Positions 45,750-54,348 of a DNA stretch of 64,000 bases are shown in pieces; position 1 is the first letter of the stretch; each line of letters opens with the position of its first letter. The DNA is taken from the NCBI RefSeq assembly GCF_009727055.1, contig NC_052359.1, forward strand, positions 15,577,558 through 15,641,557. The letters are read 5' to 3'. The translations under genes were made by a program, and so were the position numbers. The notes beneath the pieces were generated by a model. That model was not told the origin of the DNA and did not search any database. It worked only from the letters and a program-made list of their open reading frames with translations. The DNA comes from Benincasa hispida (taxonomy: Eukaryota; Streptophyta; Magnoliopsida; Cucurbitales; Cucurbitaceae).

Positions 45750-46336
45750 TAGGGGTGTTCAAATAACCCGATAGCCCGAACAATCCAGACTACCCAACCC
45801 AAAATGTAAGGGTTGGATTGGGTTAGTTTTGTTCTTGGGTTAGATTGGGTTGAATTTTTCTATTTTTATTGATTGGGTTGGGTTGTAGGTTGGCTAAAAA
45901 AAAGATTTGGATTGGTCCAACCCGACCCAAATTATATATATATATATATTCTTCTTTGTTTAAAGTTTGATTTCGTTGTATTGATTAATTTTTGAATTTT
46001 TAATATTTTTCTTTTAAAATTGTTATGATATTTTTCTTTGTTTAAAGTTTACAATAAATATCATAGATATTTAGTATTTAGCAGCTTAATTTTATGAGAT
46101 ATTAGTTATTAGTCATGTGTTCTATATAAATTTACATATTTTTCATTAAAAAGAAAGTTATAACCCGACAACCCAACCCAACCCAACCCAAATTTTAAGG
46201 GTTGGGTTGGGTTGGGTTGGGTTGAAAACTTTTTTTGGGTCATTTGGGTAGCCAATCAAACCAACCCGAAATTTTGGGTTGGTCCATAAAATACCCTCAA
46301 CCCAACCCAACCCAACCCAACCCATGTACATCTCTA
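45750..46336. mobile_element. hAT-like non-autonomous transposon, 587 bases
   Basis: An 8-base TSD, TTGGCTCC, at 45742-45749 and 46337-46344, is perfect. Terminal inverted repeats are TAGGGGTGTTCA and, from the other end, TAGAGATGTACA. The empty site is seen in the sister LTR at about 25400. No transposase. The interior is built of (CCCAA)n and (GGGTT)n blocks that can fold back; frames at 46158-46471 are translations of these. Confidence 0.92.
46169..46224. repeat. CCCAA / GGGTT inverted repeat
   Basis: Left arm (CCCAA)4-5 at 46169-46190, loop 'aattttaa', right arm (GGGTT)5 at 46199-46224. Not the plant telomere repeat, which is TTTAGGG. Confidence 0.95.
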
Positions 46337-46743
46337 TTGGCTCCCACAAACCCTGTCTTCTCCATTAATTTCTACACATCAAAAGCTACTGATTATTGCA
46401 GCATTCTCAGATCTAGTTTCTATCTGCTCTTAGTTTGTTTAGATAGCCATAACGTGGTTTTTATCACATGATTTCTCCCTTTATCTTACAACGTTAGTTT
46501 TTGCCATAGAACATATTATTGTGCAAATCTTTCAGTTACAAATTCCTCGTGTTCGATCTTGGATCATTCCGAGAAACTTGTGACCTTGTTATGTTTGGCA
46601 AGTCATAAGAAAACTTGTGATAGGAACGCATAATTGCATACATTAGCGTATATTTAATTCAATGCATCGTCCATTGAGCTTAAGTGTATACCAGATCACA
46701 TAATCACAACAAGTTCAACACAACAAGATCTTTAAAACCAATA

Positions 46744-47540
46744 GCAACAGTGGGTCTTTAGTGGAATGACAGTTAATGAATGATGATTAATTTAATTAAA
46801 GAGTTTAATTAATTAATATCATATCATTGGAGCTACTAATTTGCAGGTCCATTAGGTCCCTTACTAGCTCACTGAGGATAAAATAAGAATCATTTAGTTT
46901 TGGATTAATTTTAATTGTTGAAATTAAATAAGAAAATATTAATTGCATGAGATGCAATGTATATGTATATATTATAATATAAAGTTAATTTTGAATAAAA
47001 TTCAAAATTAAAGTTTATAATATAAGAGAGATAAATATTTGAATAAGATTCATATATTAATTATATGAATATGATTCATATAAAACTATAGGTTAAAATT
47101 TATGTGAATGAACTTATATTAAACTATAGCTTATGAGAGATGATTATATTTGAATATGATTCAAATATGATTTTAATTATATGTATTGATTAATTAATGA
47201 TTAATTAATTGATATCATTTATTGAAGATATATTATATTGGATTTAGTATAAAACTAAATAAAAGATAACTCTCATGGGGAGTTATCTATGCTTGAGTTA
47301 GTGGAGGAGAGTTATAACTTCCGCTCCAATTAACTCCCTCTCTTATTAAGTGAATTTTACAGAGAAGAGAATAATGTATTATCATTGCAAGTCTTTTTTT
47401 CTCTATATTCACACAATAAAATAAATCTCTCTTTCACTCTCAATGGATGATTGCAAGCTTTTTTTTTTCTCTGTATTCACACAATAAAATAAACCTCTCT
47501 CTCGCTCTTAGTAGAAGTATATAGCAAAATTCTTCTATAA
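46744..47540 (+). repeat. Copia LTR, third segment (split)
   Basis: Resumes with 'gtgggtctttagtggaatg', the block that follows 'agttcagc' in intact relatives, so it is the continuation of 21909. Contains a 66-base tandem duplication at 47384-47515 (cacacaataaaataaa words). Near 47535-47545 it meets a second LTR of opposite orientation. Confidence 0.75.
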
Positions 47541-48128
47541 TTCAACTACTTACCCTAAAAACAGGAAGAAGTGAATTTCATCTTGTGTAGTTATGTTTCC
47601 AGCTCTCTACTTGGACAAATCCTTAGTATGATAGGCATATTGAGTTGACAAAACTGGCCACTCTCATCCATACAGATCAAAAGACTGGCCCTATAGACAG
47701 GAGTTCACAACTCACTCAGGATTAAAATCGAGTCACCTAGGATCATTCTATTGAAATGCTAATCTCTTCAAGTAACGGTGTTATAAAGATAGACTAATCA
47801 TTTTTTGGTTCACATGAATGAGTAGGATCAAATAGTTTGTAACACTTTACAACAATTGCAACAAATATAAAATGTGTTGTACCGTAGTGTCATCATGATA
47901 AGGCACCCAACCTTATCAATTTATTATAGACTATTTAGGTTTTTTCTTAAACATGATCCATGTATATGTCTACCACTTACATGTTTAAGATATATAAAAT
48001 GACTTGGATCTTAGTTTATTGGATTGAGTTAATGCACAAACAAAATAACGTTTATCTTATTCATAACAATTTGTTTAACAAGTTTACAAACTACAAGAAC
48101 AAAGAGATTTAGGACACCAATTCCAACA
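47541..48128 (-). repeat. 3' LTR fragment of minus-strand Copia
   Basis: In element sense begins TGTTGGAATTGGTGTCCTAA right after the purine tract GGACAAGTTGGAGAT, and covers about the first 590 bases of an LTR of the same style as 42990-44863. Confidence 0.85.
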
Positions 48129-48267
48129 ATCTCCAACTTGTCCTATAGCTAGTTGAGTGTACAATACAAATAAAGTACATAATACAATAAACTAGGGTAT
48201 ACACTACCCAGTATCATCTCCCGCTTTCCCTAGATCATTTGTCACATATCCCATAGACCTAGATTTT

Positions 48268-48905
48268 CTAGATGACCCTCGAATACTTCAATCGTGAGAG
48301 CTTTCGTAAACAGATCAGCAACATTATTTTCCTGACTATTACGTCACCTTGTTGCACAATCTCTCGGATCAGGTGATATTTCCTTTCAATGTGTTTTCCT
48401 CTTTTATGACTCCTAGGTTCCTTTGAATTTTCCATAACATCACTGTTATCACAAGAAAGTGTGATGAGCAAAGACATATTTGGAATGACTTCCAAATTAG
48501 TAAGGAACTTCTTTAACCAAACAGCTTCCTTAGTAGCTTCACAAGCAGCTACATATTTAACTCCCATTGTTGAGTCTGTGATGCATCCTTGTTTGATGCT
48601 TTGCCACACTATAGCTCCTCCGTTAAGAGTGAACATTGGTCTTGATTTGAATTTCCTAGAATTCTTATCAGTTTGAAAATCAGAGTCTGTGTATCCTGTA
48701 AGGATCAAATCTTTAGCTCCATACACAAGCATATAATCCCTCGTTCTTCATAGATACTTGAGAATTTTTTTGACCATTGTCTAGTGATCTAATGCTAGAT
48801 TGAATTGATGTCTACTGACAATTCTTACTGCATAGAAAATGCCAAATCTTGTACATAACATTGCATACATAAGGCCAGCCGATGTCTTGGGCCTCTATTA
48901 AACCC
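48268..48905 (-). pseudogene. Copia RNase H and end of RT
   Basis: 48905-48740 reads 'RPKTSAGLMYAMLCTRFGIF' and 'YAVRIVSRHQFNLALDH', the last part of RT, with a stop. 48732-48268 is an open frame of 154 residues: 'GYTDSDFQTDKNSRKFKSRP' with the first catalytic Asp, 'STMGVKYVAACEATKEAVWL' where the usual Glu of 'EAEY' is changed, 'TLSCDNSDVMENSKEPRSHK' and 'GKHIERKYHLIREIVQQGDV'. The end of the frame is out of register compared with the family. It joins integrase sequence at about 48905 by deletion. Confidence 0.87.
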
Positions 48906-49690
48906 ATGTGTGAACAAATAGGTTTATAACCTCCCACCATGTCGAGGCAATCTCAACTCTTGAGATGGTTGTGCTTGACTAGATGAACCATGATAAAAAT
49001 CTCTTGTTGATGTATTAGCCTTGTCAATAACTCTTGTTGAAATCTCAGTAGTTTCATTAGAAATTTCACTTATTACTATTCTTCTTTGTGGTTTTTGGTC
49101 CCTCATGTGGTTTTCTTCAAAAAAGGTAGCATTTGTCATTACAAATACTTTGTTCTCTTTTGGATCGAAGAAATACCCACCTCTCGTTTCCTTAGGGTAG
49201 CTTATAAATAGGCATACTCTTGAATGAGGTTCCAGCCTCTTTGGATTTGTCATTAGCATATGTGTTGGACATCCCCATATTTTTAAGTGATTTAAACTAC
49301 CTTTACAATCTCTCCAAAGCTCAAAAGGTGTTTCAGAAACACTCTTTGATGGACTGTTGTTCAAACTATAAACTGTAGTCTGCACTGCATATCCCTAAAA
49401 CGAGTTAGGAAGTTGAGCATAACAAATAATAGACCGAACCATATCCAACAGGGTTCTATTTCTTCGTTTTGATACACCATTTTGTTGAGATGTACCAAGG
49501 ACTGAAAATTGGGACGTTATTCCATGTTCAATTATAAAGTCCTAGAACCATAGGTTCATATGCTCTCCACCATGATTGGATTGAAGTGTTTTTATCTTTT
49601 TACCTAAGAAGTTTTCAACTTCAGTCTTATACTCCTTGAACTTTTTAAGAGCTTCAGACTTATTTTGCATTAGTTAAAGATACCCATACT
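48906..49690 (-). pseudogene. Copia integrase (core and C-terminus), catalytic residues changed
   Basis: From 49690 downward: 'NKSEALKKFKEYKTEVENFL' then 'KIKTLQSNHGGEHMN', where the catalytic Asp is Asn (codon 49575-49577), then 'HGITSQFSVLGTSQQNGVSK' followed by 'RRNRTLLDMV', where the catalytic Glu is Lys (49467-49469). 49385-48924 is open: 'VYSLNNSPSKSVSETPFELW' and 'WGCPTHMLMTNPKRLEPHSR', then the linker region 'QAQPSQELRLPRHGGR' that normally precedes RT. The zinc head and first Asp lie in the lost part. Confidence 0.9.
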
Positions 49691-49744
49691 GATATGGCAT
49701 ACATTATGCAACATATAAAATTAATTATACATCATATGTAAAAT

Positions 49745-50112
49745 TAAATAAACAACAAAATTAGACAAAAAATGACGCTCCTAAAAAATAATTAAATTAA
49801 TATAACATTTATATTAATTTAATTAATTTAAAAATAATTAAATTACATTAATAATGTGAAATAAAGCAAAAAAAAACTGCTCCAAAACTACCTCAGGAAT
49901 TGAACCCACGACCTTCAATTGTCTGGAATNTAAATAACCAACAAAATTGGACAAAAATTAGCATTTCAAAAAATTAAGTGAATTAATATAACATTTATAT
50001 TGATTTAATAATTAAAAACAAATAATTACATTAATAATGTGAAATAAAGCAAAAAAAAACTGCTCCAAAACTACCTCAGGAATTGAACCCACGACCTTCA
50101 ATTGTCTGGAAT
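49745..50112. repeat. Tandem duplication across a single N
   Basis: 49745-49929 and 49931-50112 are copies; the last about 80 bases are identical while the first 70 or so differ. A lone N at 49930 separates them. Real duplication or a gap-filling error; not decidable here. Confidence 0.8.
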
Positions 50113-50129
50113 GCACGTCTGATGCTTGG

Positions 50130-50310
50130 AGCGTTGCAACGCTCGGTTGGAGGGCTGTAACGCTGGTCTGGAAATTGCTTTAGCATTGTTGTGCTCGGCT
50201 GGAGCATTGCGACGCTAGTTTGGAAAATGCTCTAGCTTAGCAACGCTCAGTTGAAGGGTTGTAACGTTGGCCTTTCTGTGCTACAACGTAAAATGCAGCG
50301 TTGCAACGCT
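50130..50310 (-). repeat. GTTGCAACGCT array in Copia leader
   Basis: One exact 'agcgttgcaacgct' near 50139 and another near 50301, plus variants 'gggctgtaacgctgg', 'gagcattgcgacgct' and 'agggttgtaacgttgg'. Lies between PBS and integrase of the deleted Copia. Confidence 0.85.
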
Positions 50311-50593
50311 CTCACATTACGCTCTAGTCTATAATGGAAATTCTACTTCAAATTGAGTCCGTGCTTGCTCCAAATCACACTGATCTTCTTAGCAACACTT
50401 GCACCACGATCGACACGGACTTACAGACATGCCCAAAACAATATACCCTTACAACTTTAAACAATTTAAAGCAGTAATTCTAAATTGCCAAAGTTTGAAA
50501 ACATCCAATTTGCAAACCAACATTCACAATGCAGTGCAGTACCCACCATTTCTCTGATTTTCATTTCCAAAAAGAAATTAAAACACACGATTT

Positions 50594-50827
50594 GACTCTA
50601 ATACCAATTGAAGGGATGAAATCCCAATACAGAACCGAGTGCCTTTGTGTCAATGAATTCATTTTTTAAATAGCCTAAAAAACAGAGAAATAAATAGAAC
50701 AAGGATAAACGTTTAAGCATGCTATCTAATAAATTACATAGAGAGGAAAGGGAAGAGTAAACAATTACCCTTATACAAAAATAATCTCCACGTTCTCCTC
50801 TCAAAATGATCGCAAACTCTTTCTTCA
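50594..50827 (-). repeat. tRNA-Met PBS and 5' LTR fragment of minus-strand Copia
   Basis: Minus strand at 50608-50594 reads ATTGGTATTAGAGTC, close to the TGGTATCAGAGC site. The LTR end lies to its right from 50609 (...GATTTCATCCCTTCA in element sense). Only 219 bases remain. Confidence 0.8.
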
Positions 50828-52144
50828 TGATAGCACTAAAAATGTGTTATTTTCCTTTTTTTTAATTTTAGGTCGTTACTATGTTTAATGTGTTTATTTG
50901 ATGATTTTGAAGGTATTGAGCATCTTGGAGGTAGAATAAGTTATTACAAACTATTCAGGGTTAATTTAGAGCAATTAGGAACTAATTTGAGCAACCAAGC
51001 TTTAAAGGGATGTAAATGGACAAAAACACCCCTAGACGGAGTGTTGTGCAGCGCTATATGTAGTAACTACCTATTTTTGCCAAAATTGGGCAGCATTGCA
51101 ATGGTACGAATATCATGACGAACATGCGCGTAAGACAGGGCAGCATTGCAATGCTGCTTGCAGTGTTGCGACGTTGCAACCAACTCCTATATATATATGT
51201 CTTTTCACTTTAGATCAGAATGATTCGCCCACCTTTGGCCTCCAGCCGAGTTTCCCCTCTCTTCTCTCTCCCACTTTATATTTTGGGTGTTTCTTTAGTA
51301 ATTTATCGAGTAGATGCCCGATTGTAGTTGCTCTATCTCCATGGGAAGGTAAGATTTTGGTTTCTCAGCCTAGGGATTCGGAGGAACTCGATGTATTTTT
51401 TTGAGATTTTGATTTGTTGATGTATATGAACTTGTCTATGGGTTTTAATTCGAATTTACATTTATGAATTGCATGATTTTAATTGTTGATTGACGCTGAA
51501 TGATTTTGTTGTACAATTCTAATGCTTTGTGATTAACTTGTAATATATGACACATAATTATAAGTTAATCCCAATGGAAGCAATATGTTCACTAGGCAAA
51601 AAGGACTGCTCCTATCAACCTAGAGAAAAACCATATTGATTGTTTAATTAGACGTTAGAAGTTAAACACTCATCTTAGCGTAATCCCAAGAACTTAATGC
51701 AATTTGTTAATTTTTATGGAGTAGATTTGTTTTGTGTGCATTTATATTAATTAGATAATTAGGACCATTGATTGGGATTCCGATCAATTGGGCTAAGCAT
51801 AAACAAGAAGTTTAAGTCATAAATTGGTTCAATGATCTAATTTACTTTGGGTGAATCCATTCTTCTAAGTTAAGACATCTCGATTAATTGCACTTCTATC
51901 TTTACTTTTCTCGCACTTTATTTTATGCAATTTCGTTTATCAATCCACACCAAACCCCCTCCATCCCCCATTTATCTCTTTAATTGAAAGCAAGCTTTAA
52001 TGAACTAATCTTCTGCACTTCCCGGGGGGTTCGACCCTGGACTTGCCGCTTGTACTACGAGTTAGTATATATAGTTCATTCGGTGATTTAAGATATTATT
52101 TATGTAGCGAGGGTTTATGGGCAACGGTAAACTTGACCCTGCCA
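50828..52144 (+). repeat. 5' LTR of the Athila-related element
   Basis: TGATAGCACTAAAAATGTG start, CTGCCA end, two bases before the PBS. Matches 62327-63432. TATA box at 51188-51198 (CTATATATATATG). The frames at 50888, 51096 are LTR sequence. It has a GTTGCAACG cluster at 51030-51180. Confidence 0.9.
51030..51180 (+). repeat. GTTGCAA-type cluster, 5' LTR
   Basis: Variants 'agcattgcaatgg', 'agcattgcaatgctgc', 'agtgttgcgacgttgc' just before the TATA box. The matching site in the 3' LTR (62535-62625) keeps better copies (gcgttgtgcaacgct, gcgttgcaatgct). Confidence 0.85.
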
Positions 52145-52146
52145 AA

Positions 52147-52164
52147 TTGCACCGTTGTCGGGGA
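52147..52164 (+). other. Primer binding site, tRNA-Asp type
   Basis: TTGCACCGTTGTCGGGGA against TGGCGCCGTTGCCGGGGA. Confidence 0.87.
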
Positions 52165-52243
52165 AGCCAATTAATTCTTCTTAGTTAGTTTTTAGTTAAA
52201 GTTTCTTTTGCTTTGATTTGTTTTCTTTTTTTGTCAGTGAAAC

Positions 52244-52612
52244 ATGATAGGATTTCTGAATCAATCTTGGACGTCCGAAGGTCAAGTTGCAAATTTTGAT
52301 GACGAGGTAAGTGACCTTCATCACGAGCTTACCGAGTTGACTTCCTTGGTTGGCCACTTGGTGAAAAGAAGATCGCAACAAGTAGAGGTGTGCGGGAGTT
52401 GCCTACTCGAGGGGCATCCCACGCAAGTATGCCTTAGGTTGCAATGGGTGCCAGCACCATGTGGATTTGCCGAGGAGGGGTATTGTGGTCCTTGGGACTA
52501 CAAGCTTCACCATTCTTGGTGGTGGGAGTCCTTTCACCATGGATACTCAGGATGGCAACAGAGCTTTGGTGGTCAAGATTTCACAGCACCAGACCAGTTG
52601 ACTCATGCTTAG
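52244..52612 (+). CDS. Short gag-like protein with CCHC zinc knuckle
   Basis: A 122-codon frame beginning 100 bases after the PBS. Residues 15-45 are acidic and helix-like ('FDDEVSDLHHELTELTSLVG'); residues 50-63 are CGSCLLEGHPTQVC, an intact C-x2-C-x4-H-x4-C knuckle; the tail is Trp/Gly/His-rich ('WWWESFHHGYSGWQQSFGG'), recalling the Athila text after its knuckle. It lacks the Gag core. Position and motif suggest an RNA-binding gag derivative. It may be a remnant that is open by chance, since downstream frames are broken; ATG at 52244 is simply the first in frame. Confidence 0.55.
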   Translation: MIGFLNQSWTSEGQVANFDDEVSDLHHELTELTSLVGHLVKRRSQQVEVCGSCLLEGHPTQVCLRLQWVPAPCGFAEEGYCGPWDYKLHHSWWWESFHHGYSGWQQSFGGQDFTAPDQLTHA

Positions 52613-52619
52613 TCTTAAG

Positions 52620-53341
52620 GGTCAGGTAGTCTTTAAAGGCTTTGGTTATGGAGCTTACTGATAGATCTTTTAAGTTCGAGCAAGACAACTGCCATAGGTT
52701 GCAAGAGTTCGAACGCATCCAGTAAGAGAGTCTTCGTCTTGAGGCCGATGGTAGAACTAACTTGCCAAGTCTGAGTGACCTTGTTACTCGACTTGCAACT
52801 TCAATTAGAAGGTCGAACGAGCCGTTGCCAAACAATTCCTTTATTTTCCAAAGGCCCAGAGGCATGAAGTAGTCCACGTCGACACAGAGGAAGAGTAGTA
52901 ACCACTTACTAGAGATTCGTGCCCAGGTATGACTTTAGAGTTTTCAATTCATGAACTTATTGAAAGTAGTCTTCAGTCTCAGCAGGATCTTCAAGCTTAA
53001 TGGCAAGGATTGATCACTCATATTGCCCAGCTAACTGAGGCCATGCAGAGACTGAAGAGCGCACCAAAGCAATCCATCATTTGTACCTTGAAGGCGAGTT
53101 CCTTGCGGAGTGTTACTACTCTAGTGATGATGAGGACGTCACTCCATGCTTGTCAGTTTGTGAGTTTAAGGAGAATGTTGAGCTGAAATCTGACGACATT
53201 CAGGTGATAGAGTTAGAGGTCGAAAGACCTCGCCCTGTCCTGACTCTTGCTATTTCGTATATATTCGAGTTTTGTTCCCCTAATCCTCACGAGTCTATTG
53301 AGTCTTTTATTTGTTTCGACTTTTTTGGGTCATTTGAGTAA
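52620..53341 (+). pseudogene. Gag-like C-terminal remnants
   Basis: 52640-52870 reads 'MELTDRSFKFEQDNCHRLQE', a stop, then 'SLRLEADGRTNLPSLSDLVT' and 'LATSIRRSNEPLPNN', similar to the helical segment of the Athila gag at 36400-36500. 52930-53060: 'LIESSLQSQQDLQA', 'THIAQLTEAMQRLKSAPKQS'. 53081-53341 is an acidic 86-residue frame ('YYSSDDEDVTPCLSVCEFKE'). These are probably one former protein with several stops. No enzyme domain found. Confidence 0.5.
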
Positions 53342-54343
53342 TTTGATTCTTTCTTTTTACCTTTTTTGACATTTTCCCAAAAACCCAAATTCAACGTGTT
53401 TGGTTCTCGTTAGAAGATGAGAAGTCTTATAGCCTTACGGGGCTATATTGACTAATCCACGAAAGGACTGAAGAAATACGAGAATTTCTATGTACCTTGA
53501 CAAGAGACAGGTCACGTTGAGCAATCGATGTAAAAATTTTCCCTTTCTAGAGGTAGTCAGGTGAAAAAATTATTGCTTTTCTTTACTGCTTTCTAGTTTA
53601 ACTTTTTGTTTTTCTTTTCTAGGTTTTCTTTCCCCTCTGCCCTAAATAAGAAGATCAATTTAACACAACCCTTTTACCACCTTCCCATGAGAAGAAACGT
53701 CATCAGGGGAGGTTTTCTATTCCTTTGACTATTTTATTTTATTGGGCTTAGATAATAGATACATTGGGGACAATGTATCATTTTAAGTTAAGGGTGGGGC
53801 ATGTTGTGACTGTTGGGGTCCTTGCGCACTATGCTCAGACGATGTTTGTGTGCTTGAGTTGCTTGCTCACTCTCTGACATGGTTTATTATGACGAGTAGT
53901 TGATGACGCACCCTTTTTTTTATTAGGTTTGCATGAAACTATGTTTAAAGAGCATGATAATGATTTTTATCCCATTTTCAAAAATTTTCTTATCTCTTAT
54001 GCATCTTTAAGTCCCTTGTCCAACGAAGTTAGATCTTGCATGCTTAAATTTGTATTATTGGGCTTATATTTTTGTTGTCACCTGTGATATATGTTAAGTG
54101 ACTGAAAGCTCAACCTAGTAATGCATGCCTAATTTTTTCTCAAACTCTTGTTTCGTATTGTAAAAGCCAAGTGTAGAGTATGTGAAAAGCAAGTTTGTAA
54201 AAGACAGAGTGTGTTGTAAAGTAAAAGCAAGTTTGTTTGTTATTTTTGAAGGGGATTACTCCTCTTTATTGGGGTTATAATTAACTTGGGGTGGCTATGA
54301 CACCCGTAGTTTCCTTCTAAGCTAAAGTACCCCGAGGAATGAG
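53342..54343 (+). other. 3' untranslated part of Athila-related element
   Basis: No domain. Contains a 'ttggggacaatgtatcat...gggtgggg' block at 53765-53800, like the text that follows pol in Athila elements. 54260-54345 resembles 29640-29530 (minus) of the Athila element. Confidence 0.7.
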
Positions 54344-54348
54344 TAAAC

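Larger units (their letters stand above)
21910..46743 (+). mobile_element. Pol-less Athila-like Gypsy element, heavily nested
   Basis: LTRs at 21910-25806 and 42719-46743 share most of their sequence once four insertions are removed (about 1515 and 1551 bases net). A tRNA-Asp-type PBS follows the left LTR and a purine tract precedes the right one. Flanks are GCAGT and GCAAC, an imperfect TSD; the flanking DNA is the same Copia LTR on both sides, which confirms the insertion. The net interior is about 5 kb and has a gag remnant and an extra ORF but no visible protease, RT, RNase H or integrase of its own. Confidence 0.85.
42719..46743 (+). repeat. 3' LTR of the pol-less Gypsy element (interrupted)
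   Basis: Matches 21910-25806 in three blocks: 42719-42989, 44869-45749 and 46345-46743. Two insertions lie between. Retains the TATA block missing from the 5' LTR. Confidence 0.88.
47541..50827 (-). mobile_element. Deleted minus-strand Copia element
   Basis: Element order on the minus strand: LTR remnant (50827-50609), tRNA-Met PBS, leader with palindrome array, integrase, the end of RT, RNase H, purine tract (48143-48129), LTR remnant (48128 to about 47541). Gag, protease and most of RT are missing. Its 5' LTR is cut by the Athila-related element at 50828 and its 3' LTR by the inverted junction near 47540. Confidence 0.85.

Noticed and set aside
46158..46471. CCCAA/GGGTT tract considered as telomere-like DNA
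   Set aside because: Plant telomeres are TTTAGGG; the tract lies inside a hAT-like element with clear ends.
53765..53815. Purine tract followed by TGTTGTGAC, taken at first as a 3' LTR start
   Set aside because: The real LTR pair is 50828-52144 and 62327-63432; sequence after 53802 has no match in the 5' LTR.
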